Positions 55,820 through 64,000 of a DNA stretch of 64,000 bases are shown here, piece by piece. The notes under the pieces are model-generated. The model was given only the letters and a program-made list of their open reading frames with translations. It made no database searches and had not been told where the DNA came from. The DNA lies in assembly GCA_002077045.2 (NCBI GenBank), contig KZ111149.1, forward strand, positions 387,400-451,399, written 5' to 3'. A program made the position numbers and the translations under genes. This DNA is from Rachicladosporium sp. CCFEE 5018. Lineage: Eukaryota; Ascomycota; Dothideomycetes; Cladosporiales; Cladosporiaceae. Every line of letters starts with the position of its first letter. Position 1 is the stretch's first letter.

Positions 55820-57367
55820 ATGACGACCGTCCTACCGCCCCCCTCCAAACGCCAAAAGCTCGCCACCTCCATCCTCGCCAGCAACCAAGTCCCCCCACCC
55901 CAAGCCCCGCCCTCGGCCCTTCAGCGAATCCAATTCCGCGACGCCGATACCTCCGCCCCGCAAGGCCCCGTCGTCTCGCTCTCCCTCGCAGACCTTTCGC
56001 CCAAAAACCTTTCCCTCCTCCTGAACAGCTTGCTAGGCCACACAAATCCCGATGATCGGCTTCCATACAGATTCTACGACCCACTGAACAATGGCGTGGG
56101 GGAGTTCGATCAAGAGCGGATCGTGAGGGCTTATGTGGATGGGTTGACGAATACGGAGACGGTGCTTGAGGTGCCTTGTCGGGCGGAGGCGGTGTTTAGG
56201 GTTAAGGCTGTGACGAGGTGTTCAGCGAGTATATCAGGACACGGCGAGAGTATCTTGGCGACCGCTTTTTCGCCTGCCACGAGCTCAAAACTGGCGACTG
56301 GGAGCGGCGACAACACGGCGCGGATATGGGATTGTGAGACGGGCACGCCTTTGCATACGCTGAAGGGGCACACGGGGTGGGTGTTGGCTGTTGCGTGGTC
56401 GCCGGAGGGGGATGTGCTAGCTACGGGCGGGATGGACAATACCTTGAGATTATGGGATCCGGTGAAGGGTGAGGCGATTGGAGGGGCGTTGAAGGGACAT
56501 ACGAAGTGGATCACGAGTATATGTTGGGAGCCGTTTCATCTGCAGCAGGAGGGACGGCCGAGGCTGGTCACTGCGAGTAGGGATTTCACGCTGCGGATAT
56601 GGGATACGGTGGGTGCGACTACGGATCTGGCGTTGACGGGACACAAGGGGAGCGTGAGCTGCGTGCGGTGGGGTGGTACTGGGCAGGGAGTGATTTACAG
56701 TGCCTCGCATGATCGGACGGTAAAGATATGGGATGCGCAGAAGGGGACACTGCTCTCTACGCTCTCGTCACACGCACACTGGGTGAATCATCTTGCACTG
56801 TCGACCGATCACGTCCTGCGAACAGGCTACTACGACCACAAAGGCTCCAAGGCCGTTCCCGCACCTCTAGCAGACAAACGACAACGAGCGAAAGAGCGCT
56901 ATGCCTCTGCCACAGCCGGCGCAGGCGGTCTCGAGCGTCTAGTCACAGCCTCAGACGACTGCACAATGTACCTCTGGACGCCCTCCACTTCAACGAAACC
57001 TCTGGCTCGCATGATTGGACATCAGAAGCAGGTCAATCACGTCACATTCTCCCCTGATGGTGCAACGATAGCCTCGGCCGGTTTCGACAACCACGTCAAG
57101 CTGTGGAATGCGAAAGATGGCGCGTACTTGACGACACTACGAGGGCATGTTGGTGCAGTGTATCAGTGTGCTTTCTCACCTGACAGTAGGTTGTTGGTCA
57201 GTGCCAGTAAGGATACGACACTTAAGGCTTGGGATGTGAAGAGTGGGAAGTTGGCGGAGAATCTGCCGGGACACAAAGATGAGGTCTTTGCTGTTGATTG
57301 GAGTCCGGATGGGGACAGAGTGGGGAGCGGAGGGCAGGACAAGGCTGTGAGGATTTGGCGGCACTAG
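55820..57367 (+). CDS. RSA4: Ribosome assembly protein Rsa4 (NLE1), copy B
   Basis: 515 aa with NLE domain and eight WD40 repeats intact. Differences from copy A are few (for example DLSPKNLS/DLSLKNLS, ILATAFSP/ILAPAFSP, AVPAPLAD/AIPANLAD). ATAFSP fits the WD40 strand consensus better than the APAFSP of copy A, so the Pro in copy A is the odd one. Confidence 0.95.
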   Translation: MTTVLPPPSKRQKLATSILASNQVPPPQAPPSALQRIQFRDADTSAPQGPVVSLSLADLSPKNLSLLLNSLLGHTNPDDRLPYRFYDPLNNGVGEFDQERIVRAYVDGLTNTETVLEVPCRAEAVFRVKAVTRCSASISGHGESILATAFSPATSSKLATGSGDNTARIWDCETGTPLHTLKGHTGWVLAVAWSPEGDVLATGGMDNTLRLWDPVKGEAIGGALKGHTKWITSICWEPFHLQQEGRPRLVTASRDFTLRIWDTVGATTDLALTGHKGSVSCVRWGGTGQGVIYSASHDRTVKIWDAQKGTLLSTLSSHAHWVNHLALSTDHVLRTGYYDHKGSKAVPAPLADKRQRAKERYASATAGAGGLERLVTASDDCTMYLWTPSTSTKPLARMIGHQKQVNHVTFSPDGATIASAGFDNHVKLWNAKDGAYLTTLRGHVGAVYQCAFSPDSRLLVSASKDTTLKAWDVKSGKLAENLPGHKDEVFAVDWSPDGDRVGSGGQDKAVRIWRH

Positions 57368-57770
57368 TAGTCATAATGGTAGGAGTAGCTGCATCAAGTC
57401 ACCTCTGGCTCATACTCAACGTCAGACCAAGTGAGCAGTCATACTGTGAGTGATGTATTCGATATGTTGGCAGTGATAGGCTCATCCGATCGCCCACGCT
57501 AGTGCCGGGCCGCAACGCCACAGCTCCTTCCTCGCGGATTTCCATCGAAAATAGTAGACTCAGGCCCAGCCAAGTGCAATAAATCATCATCAACCTCCTG
57601 CAACACCACCACTACACACTCCACTACAAACACCTTCTCCTTCCACTCATTACGTGTTTCTTGCAAGCGTTCCTTGTGCGAGACACCACTGCTTCTACCG
57701 AAGGCAGCAAACGAACGACATACCCAACACTACCGAAATCACCACCCCTACAACTTCAGCCTCATCCAAG
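57368..57770. other. Intergenic / DED1 upstream region (B)
   Basis: 403 bp, the counterpart of 17646-18049, with the same CA-rich leader. Nothing else supported. Confidence 0.5.
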
Positions 57771-59911
57771 ATGGCGGACCAAATAAACATGAACGGTCTC
57801 TCCCTCCAGGACTCTCAGCATGCTCCTAAGGGCGGTGCTGGACAGCCTAACGGGGCATTCGAGCGCTCAGCTTATGTTCCACCTCACATGAGGAACGCGC
57901 CACGCGGCGCTCCCAACGGCGCTCCTGCCGCCTTCGATGGTCCCCCGCCAGGTGCCAACGGCACGAACGGCTCCGCGTGGGCTGCCCCAGAGGCGAAGTG
58001 CGTTGAACATGCATCACTCAGGCGTATTGATAACACCTCACTAACACATGACAGCGGCTACGGCGGTGCTCCTCCAGCACGCGGCAACTGGGGTGCAGCT
58101 CAGGCTTTCACTCCTCGCGGTCCCCCCCCAGCTACCAATGGCGGCTGGGACAATTCGCCAGCACCCTCTCGTGCCTTCGACCGCAACGCGTACGGTGCAC
58201 CCGGCGGTGGCGGTGGACGCCCGACCGGCGGTTCAGGAGACGGACGTTGGGCAGACGGCAAGCACATCCCAGGACCCGCCAACCCACGTGTCGAGCGTGA
58301 GCTGTTCGGTGTGGTCGACGACCCATCGAAGGGTCACAGCGGTATCAACTTTTCGAACTATGACGACATCCCAGTCGAGGCTTCGGGAGACAATGTGCCA
58401 GAGGCTGTGACTTCATTCACGAACCCGCCTCTAGACGACCATCTCATCACCAACATCAAGCTCGCAGGCTACAACGTCCCTACGCCAGTACAGAAGTACT
58501 CGATCCCCATCGTCATGGGTGGACGCGATCTCATGGCTTGCGCTCAGACCGGTTCCGGAAAGACTGGTGGTTTCCTCTTTCCCATCCTCTCTCAGGCATT
58601 CCAACACGGTCCCAGCGGCTTTGCGCCCCCACAGCAAGGCTTTGCTCGCCAACGCAAGGCTACCCCCACATCCCTCATCCTCGCACCTACGCGTGAGTTG
58701 GTCTCCCAGATTCACGAGGAGGCTCGCAAATTCGCCTACCGCTCCTGGGTGCGTCCTTGCGTCGTCTACGGTGGTGCCGATATCGGCTCCCAGCTCCGTA
58801 GCATGGAGCGTGGCTGCGATCTCCTCGTCGCTACTCCCGGTCGTCTCGTCGATCTGATCGAGCGTGGCCGCATCTCGCTCGCCAACATCAAGTACCTCGT
58901 CCTTGATGAGGCTGACCGCATGTTGGACATGGGTTTCGAGCCGCAAATCCGCCGTATTGTCGAGGGCGAGGACATGCCTCCCACGCAAGGCCGCCAGACG
59001 CTCATGTTCTCCGCCACCTTCCCCCGCGACATCCAGATGCTGGCTCGTGACTTCTTGCGCGAGTACATCTTCCTGTCTGTCGGACGTGTTGGTTCTACCT
59101 CCGAGAATATCACCCAAAAGATCGAGTACGTTGAGGATGCCGACAAGCGCAGCGTTCTGCTCGATATCCTCCACACCCATGGTGCCGGCTTGACGCTCAT
59201 CTTCGTTGAGACCAAGCGCATGGCTGACTCGCTGTCCGACTTCCTCATCAACCAGAGCTTCCCTGCTACCTCGATCCACGGTGACCGCACTCAGCGTGAG
59301 CGTGAGCGCGCTCTTGAGATGTTCCGTACTGGTCGTGCTCCTATCCTTGTCGCCACCGCTGTCGCGGCCCGTGGGTGAGTACCTTTGAGCTTCGCGAATT
59401 CCATTCTGTGCATATACTGACATTCTGAAGTCTCGATATCCCCAACGTGAAGCACGTCGTCAACTACGATCTCCCCACCGATATCGACGACTACGTCCAC
59501 CGCATCGGTCGTACCGGACGTGCCGGCAACACCGGTGTCTCGACCGCCTTTTTCAACCGCGGCAACCGCGGCGTCGTCCGTGACCTCCTCGACCTGCTCA
59601 AGGAGGCCAACCAGGAGGTTCCCAGCTTCCTCGAGAGCATCGCCCGCGAGGGTGCCGGTTTCGGCGGTGGTGGGAGCAGTCGTGGCGGTCGCTCCGGCGG
59701 CGGTCGTGGCCGTGGCTCAGCTGCTACTCGCGATGTGCGCTCCTTCGGCGGTGGTCAGCGCCCTCAGTATGCTGGCGCAGGCGGCATGGGCATGGGCGGT
59801 GGCGGTGGCTACGGTGGTGGCAGCGGGTACTCCGCCGGCGGCATGGGCGGTGGTGGCTACGGTGGCAGCTACGGCAACCCCAGCGGCCCGGGTGGCAACA
59901 GCTGGTGGTAG
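57771..59911 (+). CDS. DED1: DEAD-box RNA helicase Ded1 (DDX3), copy B, complete
   Basis: Exons 57771..57997, 58055..59374 and 59431..59911 give 675 aa. After the Gly/Asn-rich N-terminus come the Q motif, AQTGSGKT (I), PTRELVSQI (Ia), TPGRLVDLIERG, VLDEADRMLDMGF (II), SATFPRDIQ (III), IFVETKRMAD, STSIHGDRTQRERE (IV-V region), VAARGLDIPNVKHVVNYDLP (V) and HRIGRTGRAGN (VI). The C-terminus is a Gly/Ser/Arg/Tyr-rich tail (GGGGYGGGSGYS) that in Ded1 drives RNA binding and condensates. The junction of exons 2 and 3 falls inside the ARGLDIP motif, so both introns are well fixed. Confidence 0.96.
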
Positions 59912-61302
59912 GGCCTCAGTCCCATGCCACCTCAGGTGCTGATGCCGCGGTGATCTTCCTCCAACACTCCTTGGACCTCATCCTACCGACATCGTCGACC
60001 TTTACACACATTTTGGGCCATCACTGGGCCTCTGGCGTTACAATTACATTGGCGGAATAGACGTGCATTACTGGGCATTCAAAAGGCAAACTGGGTCTGC
60101 AAGGCTGTACATCATGGCTTTGCGCGGACCCGGAGTGCTCTACGACCAGCAGCACGACGAGCGGTGCGATCAACAAACACTCCTCATCAAGCGTCTGCTT
60201 CTCCTCTTTCTTTCTTGCGGCGTTAAAATCACTAAAGCGGGCTTTGCACTCGCGCAACTAACGCTTTTCGGTACCGAACACAACACAACATGCTGTTCGT
60301 CAACCGCCTGGCAACCGGGCGCAGGGCGAAAATACATGGTATGCACAACGGATCTGGTGCTGGAATGCTGCGTTCTTAGCGATTGCATGGCCTGCGGTTA
60401 TGCGTTTGGGCTCTGAGATCAGATGATACCTCGATAGACTTTATTCCCCAGTGATGGCGGCACGGGAGTCCCTGACCGGGATTGCTGACAAGGCGGCATC
60501 AGGGGGGGTTATGCAATGGGCTTGACTGGCGATGGAGGATCCTGGCAAGAAAAGCTGGGAGCTTCTGATGCCTGGTTGGGCGATTGGGAGAGCATTTGGC
60601 GAGGGCGTAGCATAGAATAGGCGTGTAATGGAGTATTTCTTACTCTAGCCTCTGGCACTTTCATCTTCCTCCTACCATCGATGCCGAGACGTTTCAGTCT
60701 CTCAGACTCGGTTTGCATTGCCTATAAATGATCATGCAGGTACGGTACCTCACAACCTCACATCACAAAGTTCGATTCGCGCAGCTGCAGGTACTGCTCA
60801 CTGTTGAAATAGCTCCTTGTATATCAGCCTGAAATGCTTCGATCTGCTGCATCCTGTCAATCTATCGTAACTTCCGTGGTGGAGGAGAAGGGCTTGCCAA
60901 GCTTTGTTGGCCGATTGCCGATGACGCCCGCAGCTTGACCTCATGCTTCATCAGCGTGCATGACATCGCGCAGCCGGGAGAATCGAACAAGGTCGACTTC
61001 CCCAATCCCCGCAAGCATTGGAAGGTTCTTGGCTAAAGACGTTGCGGGCAGAACTCCACCTCTTCATGTACTCCGCAGCAAGCAATACGATGATCCCCGC
61101 ATTCGTGCCTGGATGTGACCTTACCTCCACAACCCAGCATGGACAGACATCCAGGTACAGGCCCGTGGACAGCAGCCCATGACTCTGTTCGAGTAGATGG
61201 GGTAGAGTGCATGCCATAGTATCCGGGCAGGTCAAGTACATAGTCTTTCCGTTGTCCCTCACCATCTTCCTCTCTCAGCGATCCCATCCCCAGTCTCTCA
61301 CC
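59912..61302. other. Intergenic region DED1 to GH3
   Basis: 1.39 kb with no supported gene. Short frames on both strands have no family features. The right end (about 60950-61300) is the xylosidase upstream region. Confidence 0.5.
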
Positions 61303-63996
61303 ATGCGGACCACACTCACGGCCACGGCGGCCGCCCTCATGGGCTTGGCCTCTGCCCAACTCCAAGGCGGCATCTACACGAAATATCCCGACTGCGTCAA
61401 TGGCCCCGCCCTCTTGACCAGCAACCTCGTCTGCAATCCCAACGCTTCGCCCCACGACCGCGCCGTGGCGATCATAAATGCCATGACCATCACGGAGAAG
61501 CTTGAGAACTTGCTGGATGTCGCCAACGGCTCTGCCCGCCTCGGATTACCGCCTTACGAGTTCTGGAGCGAGGCGCTGCATGGTGTCGCCGGCAGCCCGG
61601 GAGCGAACTTCAATAAGAATGGGACGTTCTCGTATGCGACGAGCTTTCCTATGCCGATTACGTTTTCGGCGGCTTTTGATGATGATCTTGTGGAGGAAAT
61701 CGCGACTGTGATTTCGACGGAGGCGAGGGCTTATAGTAACGCTGGTAGGTCGCGGAAACACAGTCTATGACAGGTTTTGGAGATACTGACCTCGAGTGCA
61801 GGGCGCTTTGGTCTGAATGCGTTCACGCCGAATATCAACCCTTGTGAGTACTGATCCCTCATTAGAGATGGGGACGTCAAGCCTGACAGTGTCATAGACA
61901 AGGACCCACGCTGGGGACGAGGCTCGGAAACACCAGGCGAGGATCCCCTACGAATCTCCGGCTACGTAAAGCGTCTACTTATTGGGCTTGAGGGCACTGA
62001 TGCTGGGCTCTTCAATACTAGCCATAGCGGCTACAAGAAGATGATCGCTACTTGCAAGCACTTCTCTGGGTACGACATACCCGGTATGTCTCTGGGCCAC
62101 TAGCTGATATGTGATCTCAGATACGATCTCGAGACTCAGCCGGTGCGATACGGCTACGATGCCAAGATCACATCCCAAGATCTCGCAGAGTACTACATGC
62201 CGCCGTTCGAGATGTGCGCTCGTCAGAACGTCGGGTCATTCATGTGCTCCTACAACGCTGTGAATGGCATTCCGTCTTGCGCAAATGCATACTTCATGAA
62301 GACTATCCTACGTGAGCACTGGGGCTGGACTTCGGACAACAACTTCATCACCTCCGACTGCAATGCCGTTGGGCAGATGGTGGGCAACCACAATTACACT
62401 ACTACGACTGCGGCTGCTGAGGGCATCTCGCTCACGGCAGGCATGGACAGTGCGTGTATTGTGGCTAATACTGGTGCCGGTAACATTGTTGACACCCAGG
62501 GTGCTTACTACGATGGCTATGCCACTGAGGAAGTCATTACTACTGCGCTTGTTAGGCAATATGAGGCGCTCATCATCGCTGGATACTTTGACTCCGCGGC
62601 TTCTCAGCCGTACCGATCGATTGGGTGGTCTGTGGTCGATACTCCGTCGTCGCAGCAGCTTGCGAAGACTGCTGCGACGGCGGGTATGACTCTGCTAAAG
62701 AACGATGGCGCGTTGCCCATTGCCCTGAAAGGCAAGAAGGTGGCTCTGATCGGCATGTGGGCGAACGGTAAGCATGGATCTGCTCCAAAAATCTTTGGAC
62801 TCTCACTGACACCTTGCTCAGGCACCACCAACCTTCAAGGCGGCTACAGCGGCCCAGCCCCATACATCCATAACGCAGTGTACGCCGCCAAAGCTCTCGG
62901 TCTGCAGTACACCTACGCCGACGGCCCAACAAACCAATCCGTCCTCTCCACGAACTACTCCAGTGCCGCCCTCGCCGCTGCCTCTTCAGCCGACGTAATC
63001 CTCTACTTCGGCGGCATAGACTGGTCCGTCGAAGCCGAAGCAATGGACCGCTACCAGATCTCCTGGCCGCAAGCGCAGCTAGACCTCCTCACCCAACTCT
63101 CCGGCCTCGGCAAACCCGTCATCGTCGCCCAGCTCGGCTCCATGCTCGACGCCACGCCCCTGCTGAACAACAAGGCCATCAACGCCCTCCTCTGGGCCGG
63201 CTACCCAGGCCAAGACGGCGGTGTTGCGGCCTTCGAGATTCTGACCGGTGTGACAGCACCAGCCGGCCGTCTGCCAGTAACGATGTACCCAGCCGACTAC
63301 GTAAACCAAGTCCCCATGTCCAACATGTCGCTGCGCTCCGGCCCTGGGAACCCGGGCAGGACTTACAAATGGTACTCCGGCGGCGTGCTTCCCTTCGCCT
63401 ACGGCCTGCACTACACCTCTTTCCGCGCCTCATTCGCTGTCTCCGCCCCGGCGCCCTGGAACTACGGCCACCATGGCTGGAAGAAGAATTACCATGGCCC
63501 TACTACCTGCAAGCAACAAGGAAGCTATAACATCCAGGACCTACTCTCGGGTTGCGACGAAGCACACCCAGACCTCTGTCCCTTCCCCTCAGCCGCCATC
63601 TCCGTGCGCAACACAGGCCGCAAAGTAACCTCCGACTACAGCGCCGTGCTTTTTGTGCGCACCTCGAATGCCGGACCAGCGCCGTACCCCATCAAAGAGC
63701 TCGTCTCCTACACGCGCTTTGCGGCTATCGCTCCTGGTCGTGTCGCCTCAGCCAACTTGAATATCACGCTCGGTGCTCTGGCGAGGAGAGACGAGCAAGG
63801 AAACTCGATTCTGTACCCGGGGAAATACGAGTTCTTGCTTGATGTGCCTACGCAGGCAACGCTGAGCTTTACTTTGACGGGGAAGCAGGTTGTTTTGGAT
63901 TTGTGGCCGCAACCGCCGGCGAATCAGACGTATGAGGCTGCGATTAATTGCCCGGATTACGGCAACTGCCCTCAGCTGGGTCAGCCGGTGGCTTGA
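61303..63996 (+). CDS. Secreted GH3 beta-xylosidase
   Basis: Exons 61303..61744, 61802..61843, 61898..62069, 62121..62767 and 62822..63996 give 825 aa, close to the 790-800 usual for fungal XlnD/BxlB enzymes. A signal peptide (MRTTLTATAAALMGLASAQ) is followed by the GH3 N-domain: YEFWSEALHGVAG, DPRWGRGSETPGEDP, ATCKHFSGYD and the nucleophile loop ITSDCNAVGQM (Asp). The GH3 C-domain (KTAATAGMTLLKNDG, YFGGIDWSVEAEAMDR, LWAGYPGQDGG) and a fibronectin III-like end (SYTRFAAIAPG ... KYEFLLDV) complete it. It releases xylose from xylo-oligosaccharides outside the cell. Intron 4 (54 nt) keeps frame and would otherwise add 18 residues. The ATG at 61303 is used because the signal peptide starts there. 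Confidence 0.92.
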
Positions 63997-64000
63997 AGGG

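Larger units (their letters stand above)
39732..58812 (+). repeat. Segmental duplication, copy B
   Basis: This is the direct, colinear counterpart of 1-19091; the limits given are only those of the part visible in copy A. DED1 and its 3' side continue beyond 58812, so the right boundary is unknown. The identity profile is uneven: the end of the thioesterase gene, the EIS1-phosphatase intergenic region, most of UTP13 and DED1 are nearly identical. The MSH4 ATPase, part of the phosphatase and the POP4-ARPC1 gap are clearly diverged. Confidence 0.96.

Noticed and set aside
58431..59423. 330-codon minus-strand frame opposite DED1
   Set aside because: Antisense shadow of a conserved helicase in GC-rich codons; it has no family features.
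1..64000. CRISPR arrays, tRNA/rRNA genes, transposons, plasmid or phage features
   Set aside because: I looked for repeated spacers, cloverleaf-like blocks, terminal repeats and integrase or transposase motifs and found none; the genome is fungal.

Overview
The window is nuclear DNA of a filamentous ascomycete. Genes are dense, GC-rich in the coding parts, and carry short introns (about 50-125 nt) with GT..AG ends. The gene set is eukaryotic and fungal: cytochrome c1, a 20S proteasome beta subunit, a Notchless-type ribosome assembly factor, PEX10, an eisosome protein, MSH4 and a GH3 xylosidase. Two diverged copies of a whole gene block make me think of a Dothideomycete with a duplicated or hybrid genome (Teratosphaeriaceae such as Hortaea or Friedmanniomyces); that placement is inference.

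Layout. Positions 1-19091 (block A) and 39732-58812 (block B) are two direct, colinear copies of the same ten genes: acyl-CoA thioesterase-like, POP4, ARPC1, PRE1 (beta4), MSH4, EIS1, a tyrosine phosphatase, UTP13, RSA4 and DED1. They stay in register to within about ten bases over 19 kb. Block A is cut by the window edge at its left end and by a 100-N scaffold gap inside DED1 at its right end. In block B the DED1 gene is complete, and the block is followed by a GH3 beta-xylosidase.

Between the copies lie about 20 kb of single-copy DNA. Its left part (19.2-27.6 kb) is core-like: the tail of an M1 aminopeptidase, PEX10, an Ala/Ser-rich secreted protein, cytochrome c1, a small C2H2 zinc-finger protein, a methyltransferase and a membrane protein that may be PEX22-like. 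Its right part (27.7-39.4 kb) looks accessory: an intact SprT-like metalloprotease and a broken paralog, a flavin monooxygenase, a MetE-like protein whose intron is a tandem duplication, a broken fungal 'LPxxIRxxIY' gene, a Ser/Thr-rich secreted protein and a cytochrome P450 with frame breaks.

The main points are: the direct duplication of a housekeeping block that includes a meiotic gene; its mosaic divergence, with sharp patches of synonymous change between near-identical stretches; an apparent nonsense codon in one thioesterase copy; and a scaffold gap where the two copies become almost identical, which makes a mis-join a serious alternative to true linkage. I see no rRNA, tRNA, CRISPR or recognisable transposon. 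All exon boundaries were placed by eye from splice consensus, reading frame and comparison between copies.
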